A stretch of DNA of 64,000 nt from Persicitalea jodogahamensis (GTDB lineage Bacteria; Bacteroidota; Bacteroidia; Cytophagales; Spirosomataceae): the NCBI RefSeq assembly GCF_014651615.1, contig NZ_BMXF01000001.1:1459731-1523730 (forward strand), given 5' to 3'. Of this stretch, positions 33,175-42,110 are shown piece after piece (positions within the stretch are counted from its first letter, which is position 1; the number at the start of each line of letters is the position of its first letter). Position numbers and translations under genes: made by a program. The notes below the pieces were generated by a model, which had not been told where the DNA came from, searched no databases, and saw only the letters and a list, made by a program, of their open reading frames with translations.

Positions 33175-33277
33175 TTCTTATGGATCTAAAGGTGGGTTTA
33201 GTTGTGGCGCACGGCCCCGCTGTGCGGTGCCGATCCCCGGGCGGCATCCCGGGCTTTGGTTTGGAATATCACTTTCG

Positions 33278-34186
33278 TTAACCTTTAACCGTCGCCGGCC
33301 GCCTGAACGGATGCAAAGGTTCGGGTTTGGCACTGCGTTGCGGTTCAACGGGAATCTGGATCCGGGCCTGTGAACCACGAACGCCCGGTTTCTGGTATTT
33401 CACTTCGCCATTTATGACGCTCAATCTGCTTTCGATGTTCCGGAGTCCCAGGCCGGCTTTGTCGCTGGTCTTGATGGTGGCAGCATCAAAGCCTTTGCCG
33501 TTGTCGGTCACCTGCATCTCAATCTTTCCCTCGTCGAGGTGTAGTTCTATGACTATTTCGTCGCAATTGGCGTGTTTGATAGCGTTATTGACAAGTTCCT
33601 GCATGATACGGTACAGGGCCAGCTCAACGCGGGGCGATTGGCGCGGAATCTCTTCGCCGTCACAATGAAATTGTACCGACAAGGTGTAATTCTCGCCCAT
33701 TCGATGGATAAACTCTTCGATGGCAGCCACCAACCCGAACTGATCCAGCGTGGTGGGCACCAGGTCGCGGGTGATGCGGCGGACGTGCACGATGGTTTCT
33801 TCTACAAGGGAGTGCGCTTTGTTAAGAGTCAATTCAGCGCGGGGGGAGTTCAGGTGAGCGGCGTCGGGAGACGTGAGCCGGGTTGGGTCACGGTAAATGA
33901 GTTTGGCAAGTTGATTGAGACTGAGCTTGGTTAGTGACAGCATCGTGCCAATGTCGTCGTGCAAATCCTGCGCGATCCGCCGTCGCTCGCTTTCCTCGGA
34001 ATGAAGGGCGGTTTCGAGCAACATAAGCTGGTAGTTTTTTTCTACGTCACGCAGTTTCTTCTCTTGTTCAAGCTGCTTTTTTTGGTAATAAATGACAAAA
34101 ACAATGGCAAAGCCCGCCATGATAAGCATGGCGGAAGTGGCAATCATCAGGGCCAGTCTGATCTGTTCAGGAGTAAAGGTCGTCAT
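33278..34186 (-). CDS. Sensor histidine kinase (HisKA_3/NarX-like)
   Basis: 302 residues from the ATG at 34186 (MTTFTPEQIRLALMIATSAM). One N-terminal TM (residues 10-33), a coiled coil (LEQEKKLRDVEKNYQLML), the dimerisation/phosphoacceptor region with H76 in RRIAQDLHDDIGTML, and a HATPase domain (ELVNNAIKHAN, DNGKGFD, GLGLRNIESR). It has no periplasmic sensor of its own, so the input may come from the multi-TM protein encoded just upstream, whose gene overlaps this one by 20 bases. A longer start at 34249 would add residues inside that gene and is not needed. Confidence 0.92.
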   Translation of the reverse strand: MTTFTPEQIRLALMIATSAMLIMAGFAIVFVIYYQKKQLEQEKKLRDVEKNYQLMLLETALHSEESERRRIAQDLHDDIGTMLSLTKLSLNQLAKLIYRDPTRLTSPDAAHLNSPRAELTLNKAHSLVEETIVHVRRITRDLVPTTLDQFGLVAAIEEFIHRMGENYTLSVQFHCDGEEIPRQSPRVELALYRIMQELVNNAIKHANCDEIVIELHLDEGKIEMQVTDNGKGFDAATIKTSDKAGLGLRNIESRLSVINGEVKYQKPGVRGSQARIQIPVEPQRSAKPEPLHPFRRPATVKG

Positions 34187-34862
34187 GATGCGAGCGGGTA
34201 TGCCAAATACCAATTGAAAAAAGGGACAAGGAGATGATCTCAACGACAAACGGAAGATCGTCGATCAGTCCCACCTGCAGTTTGTTCTCCCAGGTATTGG
34301 TGTAATACCAAAACGGGAAGTAAAAGATATTTCCGGAGTAGAATATCAGCAAGCCTGCACAAACCCAAAAAAATGGGTAGCCCAGGATATTGCTGACTTT
34401 CAAAGTTTTAATTATTTCATAGAAAAAGAGTAATACCCAAAAAATAATAAGAACGCTCTCAACTACCTGCGAATACCGACCTACCAGATGATTATGAAGG
34501 TCGGATAAATTGCGATTGCTGGCATAGATGTCCAGCAGGGCAAATGGTCCGAATGCGAGAATTGAGTAAAAGATGATCCGCCTGACCAAGGCCGATCGGA
34601 AATAATAATAGAACATGCCGCTGAATAAAACGTACCGCAAGGGTACGAACAGATTGAGCAGCAAAATGTTATTGGTACGGTGGGCGGCGAGGTACATCAT
34701 CCACAATCCAACGGTCAGATCCAGAAGCAAATAAATGAAGAGGAGCCGGAACGCCACATTGAATTGAGGGTACCGGAGCCCCGCCACAAATAAAGGCACC
34801 AAAATGAAGAAGACGGCGGAACTCGCCAGTGGATAGCGCTCTATGTACGTAAAAAAAGCCAT
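34167..34862 (-). CDS. Multi-TM protein coupled to the histidine kinase
   Basis: 231 residues from the ATG at 34862 (MAFFTYIERYPLASSAVFFI); the reading frame before it is hydrophilic and non-conserved looking. About seven membrane helices are spread over the whole length with very short loops, one longer loop being SNRNLSDLHNHLVGRYSQ. This resembles the 7TM membrane sensor modules that precede HisKA_3 kinases. No enzyme motif is seen. Its 3' end overlaps the kinase gene by 20 bases, so the two products are made together; a sensor role is inferred from this. Confidence 0.75.
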   Translation of the reverse strand: MAFFTYIERYPLASSAVFFILVPLFVAGLRYPQFNVAFRLLFIYLLLDLTVGLWMMYLAAHRTNNILLLNLFVPLRYVLFSGMFYYYFRSALVRRIIFYSILAFGPFALLDIYASNRNLSDLHNHLVGRYSQVVESVLIIFWVLLFFYEIIKTLKVSNILGYPFFWVCAGLLIFYSGNIFYFPFWYYTNTWENKLQVGLIDDLPFVVEIISLSLFSIGIWHTRSHHDDLYS

Positions 34863-34908
34863 TGGTTGATGGACAGGTTCCCCACGGGCAGAGTGAAATT
34901 GACCGGAT

Positions 34909-35274
34909 TTAGGGAGTGCAGTGATGAGGACAGCATGGACCATCGGTGAGGGCGTCGTCTTCGCCGGCGGGCATATCTTTCAGACCGATGCGGGAGCTGG
35001 TGATATCTCTGCCGTCGGCGTCAACGGCTACCACCACGAGTTGTTCACTGATCTCCTTGGCATCAGTTTTGGCAAAGTAAAAGCGCAATCCCACGCAACC
35101 ATCTTTCTGCATGAGCTTCTGCAACTGTTTGTTGCCGAAAAACTGAGCTTCGGTGAAAGTGCCGGGCTTTTTCTTATCTTCTCTTTGGGTGCTCTGAAAG
35201 CGCTCGGTAAGTTTGGAGGCGTCAGTGGCGGTGACGAATTTTCCCTCCTCCCCGGTGAATTTGTAGGGATTCAT
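34909..35274 (-). CDS. Small cytoplasmic protein with Cys/His tail, unknown
   Basis: 121 residues, no signal peptide. It begins MNPYKFTGEEGKFVTATDAS and has a central helix-strand region (AQFFGNKQLQKLMQKDGCVG, LRFYFAKTDAK, LVVVAVDADGRDI). The C-terminal tail is GPCCPHHCTP, with three Cys and two His that could bind metal. I recall similar proteins in Bacteroidota ending in CCPxxC, always of unknown function. It is the first gene of the module with the multi-TM protein (46 bases downstream), kinase and regulator, so a signalling role is possible. Confidence 0.7.
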   Translation of the reverse strand: MNPYKFTGEEGKFVTATDASKLTERFQSTQREDKKKPGTFTEAQFFGNKQLQKLMQKDGCVGLRFYFAKTDAKEISEQLVVVAVDADGRDITSSRIGLKDMPAGEDDALTDGPCCPHHCTP

Positions 35275-35484
35275 GTAGTTAGGTTTAGCTGTATTTTATA
35301 AAATTTGGATTGGTGGTATAAACTTCACTCTTCAAGTTACAAGGCTTTCCTGCGAAACCAAAACCGTTCGGTAATCGGGCAATCTTGATTATTATCAATT
35401 GTCTGAAAGTAAGGTGCTTGTGTTTTTCTGCCGTTGGATAAATCAAGTAGAAATACCTATAAATTGGTCTGATGGAAATCCACA

Positions 35485-35526
35485 AAGCCGGGGATGCCGA
35501 AAATAAAATCTCAGCATCCCCGGCTT
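35485..35526 (-). terminator. Terminator after the RlmB-like gene
   Basis: 11-bp perfect GC-rich stem (GCCGGGGATGC at 35487-35497 with 35514-35524), loop of 16 bases, 18 bases past the methyltransferase stop codon. Confidence 0.75.
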
Positions 35527-35543
35527 GTATGACCACTTTTGAA

Positions 35544-36314
35544 CTACTTACTTTCCCGCTGCCGGACGGCTTCGTAGAGTACCACCGCCGCCGCCGCCGA
35601 CACATTCAGCGACTCTACTTTTCCGGCCAGTGGTATTCTGACCTGCCGGTCGGCAAGTTTCAGCAGCGACTCCGCGATGCCGTCTTCCTCCGAACCCATA
35701 ATGATGACCGTGGGTAGTTTGAAATCAACTTCGTACAGACTGTCGTCGCCCTTTTCGGTGCAGGCGATCACCTGCAGGCCGCTATCCTTCAGATAATGCA
35801 GTGTGTCGAGAATGCTTCCCTCCCGGCTGACGGGCAGGTAGTTCAGCGCACCGGATGAAGTCTTCATGGCATCGGAATTAATCTGACTGCCGCCTTTAAA
35901 GGGTACCAGCAAAGCCTGTGTGCCGGCGCATTCGGCGGTGCGCGCAATGGCCCCGAAGTTGCGAACGTCGGTGATGCGGTCGAGCATCAAAAAGAGAGGC
36001 GTCTGACCGTCTTCAAATACCTGCGTCAGCACGTTGTGAACCGGGACATAGCGCACGGGCGAAATAAAGCAAACCACACCCTGATGGTTTTTGCGCGTAA
36101 GCCGGTCGAGTTTCTCCGGTGGAACCCGGCTGAGCGGTGCGCCCAACTCGCGGGCGAGTTGCTGGATTTCAGGAAAGCTCTGGTCTTTCTGAATCAGCAG
36201 ACGCTCGATTTCTTTCCCCGAGCGAAGGGTTTCCAATACAGATTGAATCCCAAAAACCATGTCGGATTTCGGGATTGAGGGGGATTTTCTTACCGGATAG
36301 CGCCGTTTCTCCAT
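35544..36314 (-). CDS. rlmB: 23S rRNA 2'-O-methyltransferase RlmB/TrmH family
   Basis: 256 residues from the ATG at 36314 (MEKRRYPVRKSPSIPKSDMV). The N-terminal substrate-binding domain begins MVFGIQSVLETLRSGKEIER, the RlmB signature. The SPOUT domain carries motif 1 DRITDVRNFGAIARTAECAG, motif 2 VIIMGSEEDGI and motif 3 ESLNVSAAAAVVLYEAVRQR. RlmB methylates G2251 of 23S rRNA with S-adenosylmethionine. The ATG at 36260, at MVFGIQSV itself, is an alternative start; with 36314 the gene overlaps the GWxTD gene by 25 bases. Confidence 0.9.
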   Translation of the reverse strand: MEKRRYPVRKSPSIPKSDMVFGIQSVLETLRSGKEIERLLIQKDQSFPEIQQLARELGAPLSRVPPEKLDRLTRKNHQGVVCFISPVRYVPVHNVLTQVFEDGQTPLFLMLDRITDVRNFGAIARTAECAGTQALLVPFKGGSQINSDAMKTSSGALNYLPVSREGSILDTLHYLKDSGLQVIACTEKGDDSLYEVDFKLPTVIIMGSEEDGIAESLLKLADRQVRIPLAGKVESLNVSAAAAVVLYEAVRQRESK

Positions 36315-37576
36315 GCTTCTACAATGGGGTACCAAATGGGCTGATACTCGACATAGCGTACCAGTTCATAATGATCGTCCACAAATTGGTTTGATCGTCT
36401 GTTAAAAGTAAAATTGACATTGGTGGCGTTCGCCTTCTGGTCGTACACCCATACTTCTTTGTCTTTGCTGCGCTGCACCCTGTCGGGCGGACCAAGAACG
36501 ATGAAAATCATTCCTTTATCCGTTTTCCAGCCCTCCTTATAGCTTGTAAACAACCGGTTGGCTTCCTCTACCCGGCTGTAGTAGCTGCGGATCACCTGCC
36601 GGGCCAGTTCGGGGTTGCCCTGCATGAGCGAGAGCCAGTACTTGTCCAGCGCTTTCTTATCGTCGCGGGCTGCGTCCATTTCCTTGATTTCCTGATTGGT
36701 ACTCATGTACAGCAATGGCTCGGTCAGCTTGTCGGGCTGGGTTATCTTGGGATAGCGGTCGTCCGTAACCAGTATGCCAAGGCCCTCTGTTTGAGACGTG
36801 TCGGTCAAGAAATAGTACAACCCTTCCTGAGAAAAAGCGATCTCCTGGCCGCTCTGGATCGTGAAAGTACTGTCCACACTGAGCGTTTTAGAAACAGCGG
36901 TTCGCGGCGTTGTGTTCATGGGTGAAGGGGCCGCCTCGAACCCATGCCGGTAATAATAGCCCTGCAGGGGCTTGCTGCTTCCGTCAAGCAGCTGAATTTT
37001 GACACGTTCGTTTTTGGGAATAAAATGGCGGCGCAGCGGAGCGTTCTGCTGACCCTCGAACACCGCCAGTCTATCGCTGTCGCGTTGTTCCTTGAAGCGG
37101 ATGGGCAGGTCGTTCAACACTTTTTTCAGCGTTCCCGTCTGGCTGAGTTCCATCAGTAGCACGCCGTAATCCTTACCGGGGTTCTTGATTTCGAACTGAG
37201 CCACGATTTGATCATCGAGCCGGGAAAGGTTTTCCGGTCCCAACGGTACATTGCCATAAGCCAGGCGATCGCGGGTACCGTAGTCGGAATACATGACGTA
37301 GTTTAAGTTGTACAAATCGCCAAATTCAGCCACACTCAACGGTGACTGCCCTCTGACAGCGTCGATGTAAACATACACGCGAACGCGTGCAGAGTCAACA
37401 CTCAGGAATTTACTGGTCACGCCCACCAGGGTAGGTTCGTTGGTAGGGGAGGGAGCCGCGTTGCCTTCCCGGATTGTACGCTGTGATTCCACCGTACGCA
37501 TGGCCTTTTTGGTAGAGGTACAGGCGGCGCAAAAGACGGCCAATGCAAGATAAGGGACTAGATATCGGGTCTTCAT
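36290..37576 (-). CDS. GWxTD domain lipoprotein
   Basis: 428 residues. Lipoprotein signal ending AVFCAAC (Cys 19). The name-giving motif G-W-K-T-D is at residues 349-353, followed by KGMIFIVLGPPDRVQRSKDK and VWVYDQ. The preceding helical part (DKYWLSLMQGNPELARQVIR) is also typical. The N-terminal 300 residues are beta-rich and bind nothing known. GWxTD proteins occur in Bacteroidota and Acidobacteria, with unknown role, often next to rRNA methyltransferase genes as here. The gene probably heads a two-gene operon with rlmB. Confidence 0.93.
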   Translation of the reverse strand: MKTRYLVPYLALAVFCAACTSTKKAMRTVESQRTIREGNAAPSPTNEPTLVGVTSKFLSVDSARVRVYVYIDAVRGQSPLSVAEFGDLYNLNYVMYSDYGTRDRLAYGNVPLGPENLSRLDDQIVAQFEIKNPGKDYGVLLMELSQTGTLKKVLNDLPIRFKEQRDSDRLAVFEGQQNAPLRRHFIPKNERVKIQLLDGSSKPLQGYYYRHGFEAAPSPMNTTPRTAVSKTLSVDSTFTIQSGQEIAFSQEGLYYFLTDTSQTEGLGILVTDDRYPKITQPDKLTEPLLYMSTNQEIKEMDAARDDKKALDKYWLSLMQGNPELARQVIRSYYSRVEEANRLFTSYKEGWKTDKGMIFIVLGPPDRVQRSKDKEVWVYDQKANATNVNFTFNRRSNQFVDDHYELVRYVEYQPIWYPIVEAWRNGAIR

Positions 37577-37646
37577 ATTGGTTTTTCCTGGTTATTCTCA
37601 AATAACGAAGGAAAGGAGGGTTTTACCCAAAAAAATTATAAAAAGA

Positions 37647-37654
37647 TAATTTTG
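37647..37654 (+). promoter_or_regulatory. -7 promoter box of the esterase gene
   Basis: TAATTTTG matches TAnnTTTG, 75 bases before the ATG at 37729, in the divergent gap with the GWxTD gene. Confidence 0.55.
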
Positions 37655-37728
37655 GCGCAAGTTGCGGATAAAAACGGCAGGTTTCTGCCTTTGCCTATCG
37701 ACAATTATTCAAAAACTTTACTTCTCTT

Positions 37729-39030
37729 ATGAAATTCCGATTTCTACCGCCTTATTTCCTCGCGCTATTCCTGGTTTTGAACGTTGCCCTGGCGCAACCC
37801 GCCGAGCGTTTCGTCAAAGTGATTGTCGCCCCCGACCATGCCGACTGGGCCTATACACCCGGCGACAAAGTGAAATTCACGATCAGCGTACTGAAAAGCG
37901 GCAATCCGGTGAAAGGGGCCGTGGTGCGCTACGAAGTCGGCCCGGAGAAAATGCCCGCGACAGCTAAGGAAACAAAAACACTCGCAAACGGTACCCTCAC
38001 GGTGGACGGCGGTACCATGAAGTCGCCCGGTTTCCTGCGTTGTATCGCCATTGCCGACATCGATGGCGTGGAGTATCGAGGCCTGGGGACGGCTGGATTC
38101 GGACCGGAACAAATCAAGCCGACTGCTGCGGACCCTGCCGATTTTGACCAGTTCTGGACGAAAGCCAAGGAGGATCTGGCGAAAATCCCTTTGGATGCCG
38201 AAATGACCCTACTCCCCGACCGCTGCACCGAAACGGTTAATGTCTATCACGTCAATCTGCGCAATTTTCAGAATTCCCGGCTTTACGGCGTCCTGAGTGT
38301 TCCCAAAAAGGAAGGCAAGTACCCGGCGCTTCTTCATGTGCCGGGAGCGGGCGTCAGAGCCTATTATGGTGATGTCAACAATGCTGAGAAAGGCGTAATC
38401 ACTCTTCAGATCGGCATCCACGGAGTACCCGTGACCATGGATCCCGAGGTGTACGACAACCTGCGCTACGGTGCTCTGAACGGTTACCAGAATTTTAATC
38501 TTGACGACAAAGACCAATTTTATTACAAGCGTGTGTATTTGGGTTGTGTACGGGCCAATGATTTCCTGACCAGTCTGCCACAGTTCGACGGCCGCAACCT
38601 GGCCGTGACGGGTGGCAGCCAGGGTGGGGCGCTGTCGATCATCACTGCGGCACTCGACGGCCGGGTCAAGTGGTTGGGAGCGTTTTATCCGGCTTTGAGC
38701 GACGTAACGGGCTACCTGCACGGGCGGGCCGGGGGCTGGCCTCACTATTTTGCCACTAACTCTCTGGATTTCAATAACAAAAAAGATAAGATCGCAACGA
38801 CCGGCTACTACGATGTGGTCAACTTTGCCCGCCGGGTCAAAATCCCCGGTCAGTACTCCTGGGGATTTAACGACGAAACCTGTCCGCCCACTTCCATGTA
38901 TGCGGCCTACAATGTAATCAGCGCTCCCAAGTCGCTGTATCTTGCTTTGGACACGGGACACTGGACCTACCCCGAGCAGCGAGACATGATGAATGACTGG
39001 CTGCTGGAGCATTTGAAGGGAAAGGAATGA
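37729..39030 (+). CDS. Secreted acetyl-xylan-esterase-like hydrolase (AXE1 family)
   Basis: 433 residues. Signal peptide ending LNVALAQ, an N-terminal Ig-like beta domain (residues about 25-130, with GDKVKFTISVLKSGNPVKGA) and a C-terminal alpha/beta hydrolase of the AXE1/cephalosporin-C deacetylase family (PF05448). The catalytic triad is visible: S297 in TGGSQGGALSI, D382 in GFNDETCPP and H411 in DTGHWTYPEQ. It removes acetyl groups from sugars or polysaccharides in the periplasm or at the surface. Monocistronic; promoter at 37647 and terminator at 39212. Confidence 0.92.
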   Translation: MKFRFLPPYFLALFLVLNVALAQPAERFVKVIVAPDHADWAYTPGDKVKFTISVLKSGNPVKGAVVRYEVGPEKMPATAKETKTLANGTLTVDGGTMKSPGFLRCIAIADIDGVEYRGLGTAGFGPEQIKPTAADPADFDQFWTKAKEDLAKIPLDAEMTLLPDRCTETVNVYHVNLRNFQNSRLYGVLSVPKKEGKYPALLHVPGAGVRAYYGDVNNAEKGVITLQIGIHGVPVTMDPEVYDNLRYGALNGYQNFNLDDKDQFYYKRVYLGCVRANDFLTSLPQFDGRNLAVTGGSQGGALSIITAALDGRVKWLGAFYPALSDVTGYLHGRAGGWPHYFATNSLDFNNKKDKIATTGYYDVVNFARRVKIPGQYSWGFNDETCPPTSMYAAYNVISAPKSLYLALDTGHWTYPEQRDMMNDWLLEHLKGKE

Positions 39031-39211
39031 AAAACGTTGAAGGGTATTTTTTTCTTTGGAAGTCAGCGGACCGGGAGGGCTTTCTTTCGGCCCGATATTG
39101 AAGCGAGGGGAACAGGAGAAAGCCCGTTGGCTGGGAATAATTCTGTGATCCAAAAAGTGAAAGAAGCGCTTATGAACAGACAGTGATACGGATCATCTCT
39201 CAATCAATACT

Positions 39212-39248
39212 ACCCAACCGTATATCCATTACGGTTGGGTTTCTTTTT
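39212..39248 (+). terminator. Rho-independent terminator
   Basis: Perfect 11-bp stem ACCCAACCGTA (39212-39222) with 39230-39240, 7-base loop and TTCTTTTT tail. It lies 182 bases after the esterase stop codon. Confidence 0.85.
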
Positions 39249-39428
39249 GCAACATCTTGCCGTCATTAACCTATACTTATTCTGGATGAGAACATGAATA
39301 ACAGACTGAATCAAATGGGCTTGTGACGCCTATTGAAGCTGGAAAGCTTTGGGTGACGGAAGAGGAATGGCAGGGTATTTTTACATCGTAAACAAATAAT
39401 CAGTACAGCCATTCATTCAAAATCAACT
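39249..39428. other. Gap before SDR gene, no gene recognised
   Basis: No gene supported. A short open stretch (39324-39392, TPIEAGKLWVTEEEWQGIFT) looks protein-like but has no start codon and cannot be assigned. The last 25 bases (CATTCATTCAAAATCAACT) form a nearly G-free leader before the SDR ATG. Confidence 0.35.
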
Positions 39429-40424
39429 ATGGAATTTAAAGGAAAAGTAGTAGTCATAACCGGAGCTTCTGCCGGCCTGGGCCGTGCCATCGTGCGCGAA
39501 TTTGCCCGGCAAGGTGCAAACATCGGTTTGCTGGCCCGAGGCAAAGACGGCCTGGAAGGTGCTAAGAGAGAAGTAGAAGATATGGGCGGAAAAGCCCTCG
39601 CTATCCCCACCGACGTGTCGCAACCCGACCAGGTTGAAGCCGCCGCCGACCAGATCGAGCGCGAACTCGGCCCGATCGATATTTGGGTCAACAACGCCAT
39701 GATCAGCGTCTTTGGCCCTTTCAAAAAGCTGGAAATGAAAGATTTCAAGCAAGTGACGGAAGTGACCTATCTCGGACAAGTCTACGGAACCCAAGCGGCT
39801 TTGAAACGTATGCTACCACGTGACCGGGGAAGTATCATCCTGGTGGGATCGGCGCTGGCTTACCGGGGTATCCCTTTGCAATCAGCTTATTGCGGAGCAA
39901 AACACGGTATTCAAGGTTTCTTCGACTCACTGCGGGCGGAGTTGTTTCACGACAAGAGTAACATTAACCTTAGCATGGTGCAGTTGCCCGCCATGAACAC
40001 TACGCAGTTTGGTTTTGTAAAGAGCTATCTACCCAACAAGCCGCAGCCTATGGGTACCATCTATCAGCCCGAGGTGGCCGCGCAGGCCATCGCCTACATT
40101 GCCAAAAATCCCCGCCGTGAGCTCTACGTGGGCTACCCGACCGTTGAATCTATCCTTGGGAATAAAATTGCTCCCGGTTTGCTGGACAGGTACTTGGGGG
40201 CTACGGGGTACGATGGTCAGCAAACCGATGAACCGAAAGACCCAAATCGTAAGGATAATCTTTACGAACCACTGCCCGGTGACCATGGATCACACGGTAC
40301 TTTTGATGCCGAATCATGGAGTTTCAGCCCCGAAACCTGGGCAGCCACTCACAAGCTTGCCACCTGGGGTACCTTGATTTCGCTGGCAGCAGTGACAATA
40401 GGCTTATTTGTGAGTAGAAAATAA
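39429..40424 (+). CDS. SDR family oxidoreductase with C-terminal TM anchor
   Basis: 331 residues. Rossmann start VVVITGASAGLGRAI (TGxxxGxG at residues about 12-19), NNA at the motif NNAMISVFG, catalytic Ser in LVGSALAYRG, and Y154-C-G-A-K158 (YxxxK). The C-terminal extension of about 60 residues includes a Pro/His-rich linker and a final TM segment (LATWGTLISLAAVTIGLFVS), so the enzyme is held at the membrane by its C-terminus. The substrate is unknown. The next gene, a VKOR/SPW membrane protein, starts 33 bases downstream, suggesting a redox pair. Confidence 0.9.
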   Translation: MEFKGKVVVITGASAGLGRAIVREFARQGANIGLLARGKDGLEGAKREVEDMGGKALAIPTDVSQPDQVEAAADQIERELGPIDIWVNNAMISVFGPFKKLEMKDFKQVTEVTYLGQVYGTQAALKRMLPRDRGSIILVGSALAYRGIPLQSAYCGAKHGIQGFFDSLRAELFHDKSNINLSMVQLPAMNTTQFGFVKSYLPNKPQPMGTIYQPEVAAQAIAYIAKNPRRELYVGYPTVESILGNKIAPGLLDRYLGATGYDGQQTDEPKDPNRKDNLYEPLPGDHGSHGTFDAESWSFSPETWAATHKLATWGTLISLAAVTIGLFVSRK

Positions 40425-40457
40425 AATGTAGTAAAGCTTGTAACCTTCAAAAGCGGT

Positions 40458-41954
40458 ATGGAAGATATGGGCAAGCGCGGCGTGAGCCGCCCGATGATGG
40501 ACATGGATAGTAAGAAAGGAAAGGGCTCTGGCCACCAATCCATGAAAATGAGCCATGACGACCGGATGGATATGCTTGCGATGCACCACAAGCAGACACT
40601 GTGGGTGTATTGGCTAGTCGTCATACTGGGTTTCTGGATTCTGCTCTCGCCTTTGACTTTCGACTACGGCAAAAATCCCTCCCTGCCCAGCGGTGGCCGC
40701 AGCGTCTGGCTCGACCTAAGTACCCGGGTATCGGTCATGGAATGGAGCGATATCATCAGCGGCGTTTTACTCATTATTTTTGGGTACCGCTCGTTGACAC
40801 CCAACCGCCCCGTCAGTATCTGGATATGCTGCTTCGTAGGAGTGTGGTTAAGTATGGCCCCGCTTATCTTCTGGTCGCCCTCCGCGCTGGCCTATATGAA
40901 TGCCACCCTGGTCGGGGCGCTGGTGATGGGCCTCACGGTGCTGATCCCCGGAATGCCCAATATGATCATGTACATGGAGATGGGGTCGGAAGTACCACCG
41001 GGGTGGACGTATAACCCGTCAAGCTGGCCGCAACGCTGGATCATGATTGTGACGGGCTTTGCGGGCTGGATGGTATCACGGTACTTGGCGGCTTTTCAGT
41101 TGGGTTATATAGACACCGTCTGGGATCCGTTTTTCGGTTCCAGTAGTATTGAAGTACTCAACTCTTCCATGTCGCACTCTCTGCCCGTCTCCGATGCCGG
41201 ACTAGGTTCACTGGCTTACACTTTTGAGTTTCTTATGGGCTTTATGGGGAGTCCGGCCCGCTGGCGCACCATGCCGTGGATGGTGACCTTCTTCGGTATC
41301 TTAGTTATTCCGTTGGGGCTGGTACATATCTTCCTTGTGATCTCACAACCCGTGCTGGTGGGAGCATGGTGCTTCATGTGTATCGTTCCCGCCGCCATTA
41401 TGCTCCCGATGCTGCCGTTAGAAGGCGACGAGGTCATTGCCATGTTTCAGTTTATGAAAAAAGCAAAAGCGAAAGGTGAGAATCTCTGGCATGTATTCTG
41501 GTTTGGGGGGAGTCTGGAAAGTATGGACAAAGACGAGCGCTCGCCCGAACTGGTGAAGTTTCCCGACCAGAAAAATTCTGTTTTCCAGGCATCCATCTGG
41601 GGCATGAGTTTCCCCTGGACGCTGACAGTTTCGATGCTTCTGGGAATGGGGCTGATGTTCGCTCCTGATCTTTTCGGTGATACCATTCAATCCCCTTCGG
41701 CTACGATCAATCACTTGGGAGGAGCACTCATTGTGGTGGTTTCCGTGATTTCGATGGGCGAAGTGTTTCGCATCGGACGCTACCTCAACGTGTTGCTCGG
41801 GCTGAGCATCGCAGTCAGCATCTGGTTCACCGACTACCCTTCGATTGGTTTGGCGATCACCTCGGCGATTGCGGGAGGAGCGGCAGCGGCTTTGGCTCTG
41901 CCAAAAGGAATTCAGAAGGAACATTACGGCGGCTGGGACGAGTACGTGCGGTAA
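40458..41954 (+). CDS. SPW-repeat and VKOR-like multi-TM membrane protein
   Basis: 498 residues with about 12 membrane segments. The N-terminus is Met/His-rich and cytoplasmic or metal-binding in look (MGKRGVSRPMMDMDSKKGKG...MKMSH). Two SPW-type segments follow (FWILLSPLTFDYGK; VWLSMAPLIFWSPSAL). The middle (DPFFGSSSIEVLNSSMSHSL, then RWRTMPWMVTFFGIL) resembles proteins annotated as vitamin K epoxide reductase family in Acidobacteria and Bacteroidota. A C305-F-M-C308 pair in GAWCFMCIVPAAIMLP would be the redox CxxC. Whether the second VKOR Cys pair is present is unclear. It probably works with the upstream SDR. Confidence 0.8.
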   Translation: MEDMGKRGVSRPMMDMDSKKGKGSGHQSMKMSHDDRMDMLAMHHKQTLWVYWLVVILGFWILLSPLTFDYGKNPSLPSGGRSVWLDLSTRVSVMEWSDIISGVLLIIFGYRSLTPNRPVSIWICCFVGVWLSMAPLIFWSPSALAYMNATLVGALVMGLTVLIPGMPNMIMYMEMGSEVPPGWTYNPSSWPQRWIMIVTGFAGWMVSRYLAAFQLGYIDTVWDPFFGSSSIEVLNSSMSHSLPVSDAGLGSLAYTFEFLMGFMGSPARWRTMPWMVTFFGILVIPLGLVHIFLVISQPVLVGAWCFMCIVPAAIMLPMLPLEGDEVIAMFQFMKKAKAKGENLWHVFWFGGSLESMDKDERSPELVKFPDQKNSVFQASIWGMSFPWTLTVSMLLGMGLMFAPDLFGDTIQSPSATINHLGGALIVVVSVISMGEVFRIGRYLNVLLGLSIAVSIWFTDYPSIGLAITSAIAGGAAAALALPKGIQKEHYGGWDEYVR

Positions 41955-42060
41955 CATCGGCCTCTTTCCTGTCGGTTTTAAATTTCGTTTTGAAGAAAAA
42001 GGTAACAGTCATATTCTTCTTTAGAAATAAGGGCCAGTTTAGCTGAGTTCCCAAAACAAA

Positions 42061-42095
42061 AAGTCCCACTGTTGACGACAGTGGGACTTTTTTAT
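42061..42095. terminator. Bidirectional terminator
   Basis: Perfect 12-bp stem AAGTCCCACTGT (42061-42072) with 42078-42089, 5-base loop, A-tract before and T-tract after, so it works on both strands. It lies between the convergent VKOR-like and DUF2911 genes. Confidence 0.88.
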
Positions 42096-42110
42096 GAGGG
42101 TTCGGAAAAC

